Assembly: GCA_963931085.1 (NCBI GenBank)
Contig: OZ006973.1
Coordinates: 558,001 to 622,000, forward strand
Reading direction: 5' to 3'
Source of the DNA: UMGS1994 sp944386155
GTDB taxonomy: Bacteria; Bacillota; Clostridia; TANB77; CAG-508
DNA length: 64,000 bases
Part shown: positions 31,065 through 40,335 of the stretch, in pieces
Numbering within the stretch: the stretch's first letter is position 1
Layout: every line of letters starts with the position of its first letter
The notes under the pieces: generated by a model
Told to the model about the DNA's origin: nothing
Database searches by the model: none
What the model saw: only the letters and a program-made list of their open reading frames with translations
Program-made: the position numbers and the translations under genes

Positions 31065-31595
31065 ATGATATTTAGCATATTAACATTTATTACATTATAT
31101 TTAAGTATATGTATTAAAAATAGAAAAGGATCATTAACAGCTCAATCTATTAGTTGTATTTTAGAATCTATATATGATTTTACGATTAATGCAACTACAG
31201 GAGCAGTTACTAATTTTATAAATTTTATTAGGACAATTTTATTTATTAATAAAAAGAGATTTGGTAATTTAGTATATTTTCTAATTCTTATCATATTTGA
31301 AGGAGTAATTATCTTTAGTTGTATAAATACATGGGCAGGTGTTATTTCTTTATTTCCTGCATTTGGATCTTTTATTAGAACATTTTGCCTTTGGCAATCA
31401 GATATGAAGCTGGTTAGACTTTCAGGAATAACAACTGCAATATTCTATGGAATTTATTATATTCATTATGGAAGTATATTTATGATATGTGGTTATCTAC
31501 TTTTATTTATGACAGGAATATACTCAATATGGAAAAATGATATTAAAAATATAGAGATATCTACAAAGAGTAAAGAACATATATATCAAATCTAA
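31065..31595 (+). CDS. YgjV-family inner membrane protein
   Basis: 176 residues, almost entirely hydrophobic with about six short membrane segments. The pattern NFINFIRTILFINKKRFG and FGSFIRTFCLWQSDMKLVRLSGI matches the YgjV-type small membrane proteins; function is unknown. AAAGGAGAAAAC precedes the ATG. Single-gene unit between the rRNA terminator and its own terminator. Confidence 0.7.
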   Translation: MIFSILTFITLYLSICIKNRKGSLTAQSISCILESIYDFTINATTGAVTNFINFIRTILFINKKRFGNLVYFLILIIFEGVIIFSCINTWAGVISLFPAFGSFIRTFCLWQSDMKLVRLSGITTAIFYGIYYIHYGSIFMICGYLLLFMTGIYSIWKNDIKNIEISTKSKEHIYQI

Positions 31596-31605
31596 TATAA
31601 ATAGT

Positions 31606-31650
31606 AAATTAGCTTAGAAGTTTTAGTACTTTTAAGCTAATTTTGTTTTT
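31606..31650 (+). terminator. Terminator after the YgjV-like gene
   Basis: AAATTAGCTTA and TAAGCTAATTTT arms, then GTTTTT. Confidence 0.85.
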
Positions 31651-31747
31651 ATGACAATAAATTATAGAGCATAGTAAATAATTAATAAACATTTTAAAAA
31701 TTAAGTAAATATATTATAGGTATTTCCTAATAAAATCATTAAAAAGG

Positions 31748-31776
31748 TTGAAAAAAAAGAAAAAATGTTATAGAAT
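31748..31776 (+). promoter_or_regulatory. Predicted promoter of the wall-polymer operon
   Basis: TTGAAA at 31748, 17-base spacer, TAGAAT at 31771; the first gene begins 113 bases after, leaving a leader of about 105 bases in which I see no clear fold. Confidence 0.7.
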
Positions 31777-31888
31777 AAACGAAGTTAGTGGGAAGTAAAA
31801 AAATAAAAGTAAAGATTTTTGACTAGTGTAATAATATCATTAATTATGTATTTGTGATATATTAATTTAATAAAAAGAGGAGTGGAAA

Positions 31889-33097
31889 ATGGTAGTTGAT
31901 AAAATAAAAAAACGCATGAGATTAAACCAAAAAGTTAAAGAATCCAGAAATATTTCAAAGAAAAGTAATACAAATGAAAAATTAATGATATTTTCTGCAT
32001 TTGCAGGAGCTTCATATACTTGTAGTCCAAAAGCAATTTATGAGTATATAATTAAAAATCCTAAATTTAAAGATTTTAAATTTGTTTGGGCATTTAAAAA
32101 GCCTGAAGATAAATTAAAATATTTTAAAGATTCGAGAACAGAACTTGTAAAAATTAATTCTAAAGAATTTTTTAAAAAATTGTCAAGTGCTAAGTATTGG
32201 ATATTTAATTTTAAAACTCCAGAATATTATATAAAAAGGGATGATCAAATATTTATTCAATGTTGGCACGGAACACCTCTTAAAAGACTAGGATGTGATA
32301 TACATATTGAAAAAGGAAATAAAGCAACTGAATTAAAAGATATTCATAAATCTTATATTGATGATGCAAAAAAATATAATTATTTTATATCTCCATCAAA
32401 ATTTGCATCAGAAAAATTTTCTTCTGCATTTGCATTAGATAAATTAAATAAAGAAAATATTATCGTAGAAAGAGGATATCCTAGAAATGAATATTTATTT
32501 AAATATAAAGATGAAGATATAGATAGAATAAAAGAAAAGCTTAAAATTCCAAAAGAAAAGAAAGTTATTTTGTATGCACCGACTTTTAGAGACAACCAAT
32601 ATCAAGAAGGAAAAGGACATACATACAAATTAGGAATTAACTTATTAAGAATGAGTGATGAATTAAAAAAAGATGATTATGTTATTCTAATGAGATTACA
32701 TTATTTAGTTTCAAATAATATTGACATATCTCAATTTAAAAATTTTGTATATGATGTATCAGATTATGAAGATATAAATGAGTTATATATTATATCTGAT
32801 ATATTAGTAACAGATTATTCAAGTGTATTTTTTGATTATGCTAATTTAAAAAGACCAATATTATTTTATATGTATGATTTACAGGAATATAAGAATAATA
32901 TAAGAGATTTTTATATAGATTTAAAGGAATTACCTGGACCAATAGTAGAAAGCGAAAAGGATTTAATAAAAAATATTAGAAATATAAATAATATTTTTGA
33001 AGAGAATAAAGAAATATATAAAAACTTTAATGAGAAATATAATTATTTAGATAATGAAAACGTAACTTCAGAAGTGGTAAAGGAGTGTATCAATTGA
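31889..33097 (+). CDS. CDP-glycerol glycerophosphotransferase family protein
   Basis: 402 residues of the TagB/TagF family, which transfers glycerol- or ribitol-phosphate from CDP-polyol to a wall teichoic acid chain at the inner face of the membrane. The conserved QCWHGTPLKRLG (near residue 130), GYPRNEYLF, LYAPTFRDNQY and TDYSSVFFDYANLKRPILFY motifs are all visible. AGAGGAGTG lies upstream. It opens a seven-gene cluster containing TagD, TagG and TagH types. Confidence 0.92.
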   Translation: MVVDKIKKRMRLNQKVKESRNISKKSNTNEKLMIFSAFAGASYTCSPKAIYEYIIKNPKFKDFKFVWAFKKPEDKLKYFKDSRTELVKINSKEFFKKLSSAKYWIFNFKTPEYYIKRDDQIFIQCWHGTPLKRLGCDIHIEKGNKATELKDIHKSYIDDAKKYNYFISPSKFASEKFSSAFALDKLNKENIIVERGYPRNEYLFKYKDEDIDRIKEKLKIPKEKKVILYAPTFRDNQYQEGKGHTYKLGINLLRMSDELKKDDYVILMRLHYLVSNNIDISQFKNFVYDVSDYEDINELYIISDILVTDYSSVFFDYANLKRPILFYMYDLQEYKNNIRDFYIDLKELPGPIVESEKDLIKNIRNINNIFEENKEIYKNFNEKYNYLDNENVTSEVVKECIN

Positions 33098-35490
33098 AAT
33101 TAGGTAAGATGATAAAAAAAGTCAATAATGGATATATTGCTAAATGTAATTATATTAAATATTATAAAAAGTGCAAAATAGATTCAAAGGTAATACTACT
33201 GGAATCTCAACAAGGAAAAGAATATAATGGAAATATTTATTATATTGCAAAAGAATTATCAAATAATGAAGAATACAAAGACTATACTATTTATATGTCA
33301 ATAATAAAAGAAAAATTCCAAGATGCAGTAAATTTTTTTAAGTTAAAGAAAATCAAAAATGTAAAATTTATAAAAAGTGGAACTAATAAATATTATAAAA
33401 TAATTTCATCAGCTAAATTCTTAATAAATGATAATACTTTTTTACCTTTCTTTATTAAGAAAGAAGGTCAAGTTTATTTAAATACTTGGCATGGAACACC
33501 ACTTAAGAGTTTAGGGAAGAAAATAAAAAATGATTTTCATAATATAGGAAATACTCAAAGAAATTTTATTATTTCTGATTATTTATTATATCCAAATGAA
33601 TATACTAAAAATCATATGGTTGAAGATTATATGATAAGTAACTTATGTGATAATTCTATTATTTTAGAGGGGTATCCAAGAAATACAGCTTTTTTTGATG
33701 AAGAATTAAAAAAAGAAGTTAGAAGAAAATATAAATTAGAAAACAAACAAGTAATAACATATATGCCAACTTGGAGAGGAACTTTAAGAGGGCAAAATAG
33801 TAATGTACAAGAAATGAATTTAGAATATATTTTTGAAGAAATGGACGAAAGACTATCAGAAAATCAAATCTTATATGTTAATTTGCACCCTATAGAAAAA
33901 GCTACAGTAGATTTTTCTAAATATAAGAAAGTTAAACCATTTCCAACAGAATATGAAACATATGAATTTTTAAATATTGCAGATATTTTAATTACTGATT
34001 ATTCAAGTGTTTTTTTCGATTTTATGAATACAGGAAAGAAAATAATTTTATACGTTTATGATAAAGAATCATATTTAGAAGATAGAGGATTATATATAGA
34101 TTTAGAAGATTTACCTTTCCCAAAAGTAGAAAATATGCATGATTTAATTAAAGAAATCAATTCTTCCAAAACATATGATGACACAGAATTTAAAGAGAAA
34201 TTCTGTAAGTATGATAGAAAAGAAGCAACTAAAGTATTATGTGAGAAAGTTATTAAAAATAAAGATGTAGATATACATGTAGAAAAGATTGAGGGAAATA
34301 ATAAGAAAAATATATTTATATTCGGAGGAAGATTAGCTTGCAATGGGATTACAGCATCATTAAAAAATCTTATAAATTCATTAGACAAAACTAAATATAA
34401 TTATTATTTGTTAATAGATACTAATATAATTAAACAAGATTTAAGTCAATTACAGGAAATATCAAAATATATTGATTATTATGCAATTAAAGGAAAAATG
34501 AATTTAACTATAATGCAAAAAATAGTATTTAATTTATACAAAAACAATTTAATTAGTACAAAAGTTTATTTAAAATGTACAGAGCAGGCATATAAAAACG
34601 ATATAAACAGAATTTTCTCAAATATAAAAATAGATTCTATAATACAATTTTCAGGATATGGATATAAGAAAATTTTATTATTTAGTCAAATGAAATGTAA
34701 TAAAATAATTTATTTACATAGTGATATGCGCAAGGAAGCAAAAGTAAGAAAGAACATTACTACAGACTTGTTAAAATATGCATATAGTAAATATGACAAA
34801 TTAGCTATAGTTACAGAAGATTTACAAGAATCTACGAAAGAAATACTAAATGTACCAGAAAAAATTTATGTTGCGCATAATCTTATAAATTATGAAAAAA
34901 TATTAAAATTATCAGAAAAAAATATAAAATTTGATTCTAGTACAGTTTCTAATATTACTTTAAAGAGATTAAAAGAAATATTAGAAAAGCCTAATAAGAA
35001 ATTTATTACAATTGGTAGATTTTCTAAAGAAAAAGGACATGAAAGATTGATACATTCATTCGAAAAATTATGGGAAAAAGATAATTCGATTTATTTAATC
35101 ATAATAGGAGGACAAGGCCCAGAGTATGAAAATATATTAGAAATGGTCAAGAACTTAAATTGCAAAAATAATATAATCATAATTAAATATGTAAGCAACC
35201 CATATGCTATATTAAAAAAATGTGATTATTTTATTCTTTCATCATTATATGAAGGGTTTGGATTAGTTATCTGTGAAGCAGATATTTTAGGAAAGCCAGT
35301 AATATCTACTAAATGCGGGGGACCTGAAAAATTTATGGAAGAAAATGGAGGTGCAGTGGTTGAAAATTCAGAAGAAGGAATTTATAATGGACTACAATTA
35401 TTATATGATGATAAAATAAAACCGATGAATGTAGATTATAAAAAATATAATGAAAAGGCAATTGAGGAGTTTGAAAAATTATTAAAATAA
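33094..35490 (+). CDS. Bifunctional TagF-type glycerophosphotransferase / GT4 glycosyltransferase
   Basis: 798 residues. TTG 33094 overlaps the previous stop (TTGA) and has AAAGGAG eight bases upstream, so it is preferred over GTG 33085. Residues 1-400: glycerophosphotransferase with LNTWHGTPLKSLG, EGYPRNTAFF, TYMPTWRGT and TDYSSVFFDFMNTGK. Residues 410-798: GT-B glycosyltransferase with IGRFSKEKGHERLI and SSLYEGFGLVICEADILGKPVIST, the GT4 pattern. A single polypeptide could both extend the polyol-phosphate chain and glycosylate it; that coupling is inference. Confidence 0.9.
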   Translation: MKLGKMIKKVNNGYIAKCNYIKYYKKCKIDSKVILLESQQGKEYNGNIYYIAKELSNNEEYKDYTIYMSIIKEKFQDAVNFFKLKKIKNVKFIKSGTNKYYKIISSAKFLINDNTFLPFFIKKEGQVYLNTWHGTPLKSLGKKIKNDFHNIGNTQRNFIISDYLLYPNEYTKNHMVEDYMISNLCDNSIILEGYPRNTAFFDEELKKEVRRKYKLENKQVITYMPTWRGTLRGQNSNVQEMNLEYIFEEMDERLSENQILYVNLHPIEKATVDFSKYKKVKPFPTEYETYEFLNIADILITDYSSVFFDFMNTGKKIILYVYDKESYLEDRGLYIDLEDLPFPKVENMHDLIKEINSSKTYDDTEFKEKFCKYDRKEATKVLCEKVIKNKDVDIHVEKIEGNNKKNIFIFGGRLACNGITASLKNLINSLDKTKYNYYLLIDTNIIKQDLSQLQEISKYIDYYAIKGKMNLTIMQKIVFNLYKNNLISTKVYLKCTEQAYKNDINRIFSNIKIDSIIQFSGYGYKKILLFSQMKCNKIIYLHSDMRKEAKVRKNITTDLLKYAYSKYDKLAIVTEDLQESTKEILNVPEKIYVAHNLINYEKILKLSEKNIKFDSSTVSNITLKRLKEILEKPNKKFITIGRFSKEKGHERLIHSFEKLWEKDNSIYLIIIGGQGPEYENILEMVKNLNCKNNIIIIKYVSNPYAILKKCDYFILSSLYEGFGLVICEADILGKPVISTKCGGPEKFMEENGGAVVENSEEGIYNGLQLLYDDKIKPMNVDYKKYNEKAIEEFEKLLK

Positions 35491-35515
35491 AAAGTATTAA
35501 TAGGAGGATATTATT

Positions 35516-35965
35516 ATGAAAAGAATTTTAACTTATGGAACATTTGATTTATTACATTATGGTCACATTAGATTATTACAAAGAGCTAAAGCTTTAGGAG
35601 ATTATTTAGTAGTAGCTTTATCTACTGATGAATTTAATGCAGGTAAAGGAAAAAAAGCATATCATAATTACGAGACAAGAAAGAAAATGCTAGAAGCTAT
35701 TAGATACGTAGATTTAGTAATTCCAGAAGAGTGCTGGGAACAAAAAATTTCAGATGTTCAAAAATATGATATAGATATAGTTGTAATGGGAAGCGACTGG
35801 GCTGGAAGTGATAAGTTTGATTATTTAAAAGATTATTGCGAAGTTGTTTATTTAGATAGAACTGAAGGTATATCTACAACGAAAATAAAGAAAGATCTAG
35901 GACTTCAAGAACCAACTGGTAAAGGAGACCAAATACCAGAGCCAAAAGTTGATAAGAAAAAATAG
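35516..35965 (+). CDS. tagD: Glycerol-3-phosphate cytidylyltransferase
   Basis: 149 residues. Makes CDP-glycerol from CTP and glycerol-3-phosphate, the donor for the TagF-type enzymes just upstream. Nucleotidyltransferase motifs TYGTFDLLHYGHIRLL near residue 4 and the C-terminal RTEGISTTKIKKDL (RTxGISTT) are complete. A 20-residue charged tail follows the core. AGGAGGAT precedes the ATG. Confidence 0.96.
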   Translation: MKRILTYGTFDLLHYGHIRLLQRAKALGDYLVVALSTDEFNAGKGKKAYHNYETRKKMLEAIRYVDLVIPEECWEQKISDVQKYDIDIVVMGSDWAGSDKFDYLKDYCEVVYLDRTEGISTTKIKKDLGLQEPTGKGDQIPEPKVDKKK

Positions 35966-35985
35966 GAGGAAAAAATTAATTTAAG

Positions 35986-36795
35986 ATGAATACTTTTATA
36001 GAAATAGTAAAAGATCATATTCAATATAGACAACAAATATTTAAGCTTGCTATCTCTGATTTAAAGAAAACATATAGAGGAGCAGCTCTTGGATGGGCAT
36101 GGGCTATTATTAAACCAGCGGTAACTATATTTGTATATTGGTTTGCATTTGAAGTAGGACTAAGGGCAGGAAAGCCTGTTAATGGTTATCCCTTTTTTCT
36201 TTGGCTTATAGCAGGTGTTATTCCATGGTTTTATATGAGTAATATGATTACTAGTGGAACTGAATCTATAAGAAAATATAGTTATTTGGTAACTAAGATG
36301 AAGTTTCCAATTTCTACAATACCTACATTCGTAAGTATTTCTAAATTTATAGTGCATTTGTTACTTGTTTTTATAACGTTAGTAATATTTGTTCTTATGG
36401 GAAGGATACCAACTGTATATGCACTTCAATTACCAATATATATGTTTTTAAATTTAATATTTTTTATGGTATTTTCACTAGTATCAGGATTACTTGCATC
36501 GATGAGTAAAGATTTTGCTAACTTAGTTAAATCTTTCGTAACAGCAATATTCTGGCTTTCTGGAATTATATTTAATGTACAAAATATAAATATTCCATGG
36601 CTTAAATCTTTATTAATGATAAATCCGGTAACATTTTTAGCTGAAGGATATAGAAATTGTTTAATATATCATACATGGATATGGGAGCAACCAAAAAGAT
36701 TAATGTATTTTCTAATTATAACTTTATTTATGCTTATGGCTGGAATATGGGCATATAGAAGACTTAGAAAAGAAATTCCGGATGTACTTAACTAG
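35986..36795 (+). CDS. tagG: Teichoic-acid type ABC transporter permease
   Basis: 269 residues with six membrane segments and the ABC2-type polysaccharide-export pattern (KKTYRGAALGWAWAIIKPAV, then VIPWFYMSNMITSGTESI, and FWLSGIIFNVQN). It pairs with the TagH-type ATPase at 39433 to flip the finished polymer across the membrane. The GGAGGA site lies about 15 bases before the ATG, longer than usual. Confidence 0.92.
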   Translation: MNTFIEIVKDHIQYRQQIFKLAISDLKKTYRGAALGWAWAIIKPAVTIFVYWFAFEVGLRAGKPVNGYPFFLWLIAGVIPWFYMSNMITSGTESIRKYSYLVTKMKFPISTIPTFVSISKFIVHLLLVFITLVIFVLMGRIPTVYALQLPIYMFLNLIFFMVFSLVSGLLASMSKDFANLVKSFVTAIFWLSGIIFNVQNINIPWLKSLLMINPVTFLAEGYRNCLIYHTWIWEQPKRLMYFLIITLFMLMAGIWAYRRLRKEIPDVLN

Positions 36796-36806
36796 GAGGA
36801 AAAGTT

Positions 36807-39443
36807 GTGGAAAAAGTTAAAGAATTCTGCAAAGAGCGTTTAGTATATTTTATATATTCATTTTTATTTTTGATAATGGTAATAGGTGTTTTCTTTTTGT
36901 TTATAGAGCAAAAGAAGAGTTTTATATGGTATATGGATGGTGTGAATCAGCATTATTTATTCTTATATGATTTTAATGAAATAATAAGAAATTTATTTCA
37001 AAATGGATTTAGCACTTTTTCATTAAATATGGGGTTAGGATTAGACGTTATAGGACAGTACTCATATTATGTTATAGGAGATCCATTTGTAATAATAAGC
37101 TTTTTCTTTCCAATGGATAAATTACAGTATGCATACAGTTTAATGATACTTGCTAGAATTTTTTGCATTGGATTTGCATATATTTTTTTCTGTAGATATA
37201 AAAAGAAGGAATGTATTCCAACACTTATTGGAGCTATAATATATAGTTTCTGCGGATATGTATTATATGCAGGAATAAGACATCCATATTTCTTAAATGC
37301 ATTAATATTATTACCATTAATGTTTATTGGAGTAGAAAAGTTAATAAAAGAAGATAAAAAGATTTTTCTAACTTTTATTATTTTTGTTTCAGCTATTAGT
37401 AATTATTATTTCTTATATATACTTACAGTCCTTTCAGTAATTTATGGTATTGTAACATATATATTTGATGTAAAAGAAAAAACAGCAAAAGGATTTTTTG
37501 TATTATTATTAAAAGCTGCAATAAGTTATATTATTGGAATTTTAATGAGTGCAATAATATTTTTACCAAGTGTTTTAGCATTTTTGAATTCGGCTAGAAC
37601 AGATTCTGTACCTATTATTTATTTTACAAGAAATTCTTACAATAATTTTTTATTAAGTTATATAAAGATTTATGATTATCACTGGAATGTAATTCAAGTG
37701 GCAATTATTTGTATACCTTTTGCAGGTCTTTTATTGTGTAAGTGGAAAGAGCATAAAAAATTATTAACTCTAAATATAGTAATTACATTGATGCTACTAT
37801 CTCCAGTAATAGGATCTATAATGAATGGATTATCATATCCAACTAATAGATATAGTTTTATGTCTAGTTTTTTACTTGCATATACAGTTACAAGTTTGTT
37901 TAAAAAAGATATGCATTACAGTGCGAAAGAACTATGTTTTATGGGGATTATTTCAAGCATATTTATAAATCTAACATATATGACAATGAAATACAGTAAA
38001 GGAACATCAAAATTTGTAATTATAAGTATCGTATTTCTTATATTAATAAATTTAATTTTTATAACAAACTATTTTATAAAAAATGTAAAACCAAAAAAAG
38101 TTTCTATTATATTATCTAATATAATAATAATTATTATTGTAATGTTTAATATATTTTATGTTGCTAACTTTTATTATAAAAACACGTATATAGAAGATTT
38201 TAGAAAATATTCTAAAATAAGTAAATTATATAAAACTGAGAATGGAAAGATTAAAGATTTTAAAGAAGCAATAGATTATATAAAAGAAAATGATGATTCT
38301 ATTTATCGTATAGCAAAGTATCCAGTTAGTATAAATAATACTGGAATTTTATACAATTATAATGGAACACCAAGTTATTATTCTATAGCTAATAATAATA
38401 TATTAAAACTTCAAAAAGAACTAGAAATGTATAATTATACTGATACGAGAACAAGTGACTATAATAATAAAACAAGGACATTAAGTTTACTAGGAACTAA
38501 ATATTTTGTATGTTCTAAAGATAAAGAACAATATGTCCCATATGGATATAGTTTATATAAGGAAATTGATGATACTAAAATATATATAAATGATAATTAT
38601 TTATCGATTGGAGTTTTTTATGATTTATACATTAATGAAAATGATTATCAGAAATTAAATTCTCTTGAAAAAGAATGCGCATTAATAGAATTTGCTAAAG
38701 TAAATGAAAATATTGAAAATGTAAATCAAGGTGATATAAATAATATAAAAGAGAATGTAGTAGAAGTAAATTATAATATATTATCTGATAAAAAAGGAAA
38801 AATAGATATTGAGTTTGATAATAAATATGATGGAGATTTATTTATTGTAGTTAAAAATGTGAAATTAGATTATAAAGATATAGAAAAAAGTAAGTACTCA
38901 ATGAAAGCAATATATAATGAGATTTCATATGTAGAAACGGTTAAAAATATTGCATATCCTTATCATATGGATAGAGACAATTTTGTAATAAATTTAGGAC
39001 AAGTTCAAGATGATAATAATAAGATTGAACTTAAATTTACACATGACAAAGGTAAGTTATCATATGATGATATAAAATTATATGTAATTAAAAATTCTAG
39101 TTATGACGAACAAATTGAAAAATTAAAAGAAACAAAATTTGAAAATATGAAAATTGATGGAAATAATATTTCAGGAAAAATAAATAATGATAAAAACGGA
39201 ATATTACAATTATCAATACCATATTCAGAAGGATGGAAAGTTTTCGTTGACGGAAAAGAACAAAAATTATTAAATGTTAATACTGGATTTATTGGAGTAG
39301 AGTTAGATGCGGGAAAACATAATGTAGAATTTAAATATACTACTCCAGGATTAAATTTAGGAATAATAATTTCTATAATAGGTTTTGCTTTATTTATAGG
39401 CATCATAATATATGAAAGAAAGAGGATAAAAGATGAACGATAA
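36807..39443 (+). CDS. YfhO-family membrane protein (GT-C type)
   Basis: 878 residues beginning on GTG after AGGAGGAAAA. About twelve membrane segments occupy residues 1-465, with a DG pair in the first extracytoplasmic loop (WYMDGVNQHYLFLYDF), as in GT-C enzymes; an extracellular domain follows and a last membrane helix (GIIISIIGFALFIGII) ends it. YfhO proteins add glycosyl groups to lipoteichoic or wall polymers on the outer face. Located inside the teichoic-acid cluster between the export permease and its ATPase; its last codons overlap tagH. Confidence 0.88.
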   Translation: MEKVKEFCKERLVYFIYSFLFLIMVIGVFFLFIEQKKSFIWYMDGVNQHYLFLYDFNEIIRNLFQNGFSTFSLNMGLGLDVIGQYSYYVIGDPFVIISFFFPMDKLQYAYSLMILARIFCIGFAYIFFCRYKKKECIPTLIGAIIYSFCGYVLYAGIRHPYFLNALILLPLMFIGVEKLIKEDKKIFLTFIIFVSAISNYYFLYILTVLSVIYGIVTYIFDVKEKTAKGFFVLLLKAAISYIIGILMSAIIFLPSVLAFLNSARTDSVPIIYFTRNSYNNFLLSYIKIYDYHWNVIQVAIICIPFAGLLLCKWKEHKKLLTLNIVITLMLLSPVIGSIMNGLSYPTNRYSFMSSFLLAYTVTSLFKKDMHYSAKELCFMGIISSIFINLTYMTMKYSKGTSKFVIISIVFLILINLIFITNYFIKNVKPKKVSIILSNIIIIIIVMFNIFYVANFYYKNTYIEDFRKYSKISKLYKTENGKIKDFKEAIDYIKENDDSIYRIAKYPVSINNTGILYNYNGTPSYYSIANNNILKLQKELEMYNYTDTRTSDYNNKTRTLSLLGTKYFVCSKDKEQYVPYGYSLYKEIDDTKIYINDNYLSIGVFYDLYINENDYQKLNSLEKECALIEFAKVNENIENVNQGDINNIKENVVEVNYNILSDKKGKIDIEFDNKYDGDLFIVVKNVKLDYKDIEKSKYSMKAIYNEISYVETVKNIAYPYHMDRDNFVINLGQVQDDNNKIELKFTHDKGKLSYDDIKLYVIKNSSYDEQIEKLKETKFENMKIDGNNISGKINNDKNGILQLSIPYSEGWKVFVDGKEQKLLNVNTGFIGVELDAGKHNVEFKYTTPGLNLGIIISIIGFALFIGIIIYERKRIKDER

Positions 39444-40173
39444 TGAAGTAGTTATTGAGTTTAAACATGTTTCAAAAATATATAAACTGTTTAAGACAGA
39501 AAAGAAGAGATTATTGTATACATTTTGTAAAAAAATAAAATACCAAGAAAAAAGAGCTGTTGATAATGTTTCTTTCAAAATTAGAAAGGGAGAAGCGGTT
39601 GCTTTATTTGGAAAAAATGGAGCTGGAAAATCTACAATACTAAAAATGATTACAGGAGTATGTTTCCCGACTGAAGGTGAGATTACTGTAAAGGGTAGAG
39701 TAAGTGCTCTTTTAGAGTTAACATCTGGTTTTGATCCAGAATTTACAGGAAGAGAAAATATTTATTTAAAAGGTCAATTATTAGGGTTAAAAGATAAAGA
39801 AATTAAAGAATTAGAACAAGAGATAATAGATTTTGCTGAAATAGAAGAATATATTGATCAACCTGTAAGAACATATTCAAGTGGTATGAAAGCTAGACTT
39901 GGTTTTTCAATTAATGTAAATATTAGACCTGAAATACTAATAGTTGATGAAGCATTAAGTGTTGGAGATGAAGAGTTCAAAAATAAATGTAAAACTAAGG
40001 TAAATGAAATAGTAAATAAAGATGAAGTAACACTTTTATTTGTAACACATGCTACAGCTACAGCAAAAGAATTTTGTAGTAGAGGTATTGTTATGCAAAA
40101 AGGTAAAAAAACATTCGATGGTGATATAGATGAAGCAATTGAAAAATATAGTAAGACAGTAAAGAAAAAATAG
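39433..40173 (+). CDS. tagH: Teichoic-acid type ABC transporter ATPase
   Basis: 246 residues. Walker A is GKNGAGKST (about residue 61), the signature YSSGMKARLGFS follows near 150, and Walker B ILIVDEALSVGDEEF near 170; the H-loop is VTHATATAKEF. This is the polysaccharide-exporter ABC class and matches TagG upstream. It lacks the long C-terminal domain of Bacillus TagH. The ATG overlaps the end of the YfhO-like gene. Confidence 0.93.
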   Translation: MNDNEVVIEFKHVSKIYKLFKTEKKRLLYTFCKKIKYQEKRAVDNVSFKIRKGEAVALFGKNGAGKSTILKMITGVCFPTEGEITVKGRVSALLELTSGFDPEFTGRENIYLKGQLLGLKDKEIKELEQEIIDFAEIEEYIDQPVRTYSSGMKARLGFSINVNIRPEILIVDEALSVGDEEFKNKCKTKVNEIVNKDEVTLLFVTHATATAKEFCSRGIVMQKGKKTFDGDIDEAIEKYSKTVKKK

Positions 40174-40198
40174 AAATTTTAACAAATAAAAAATACAT

Positions 40199-40245
40199 AA
40201 CACATCTAATTATTGTGATAGATAATAATTAGATGTGTTTTTGTT
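40199..40245 (+). terminator. Terminator after tagH
   Basis: Long arms AACACATCTAATTATT and AATAATTAGATGTGTT, then TTTGTTG. Confidence 0.92.
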
Positions 40246-40335
40246 GTAATTTATACATTTTTATAATAAAATATTTTAAATGATTTAAAATAAACAATTA
40301 AAAATAATTAATTATATTTTTATAAGGAAGCAAAA

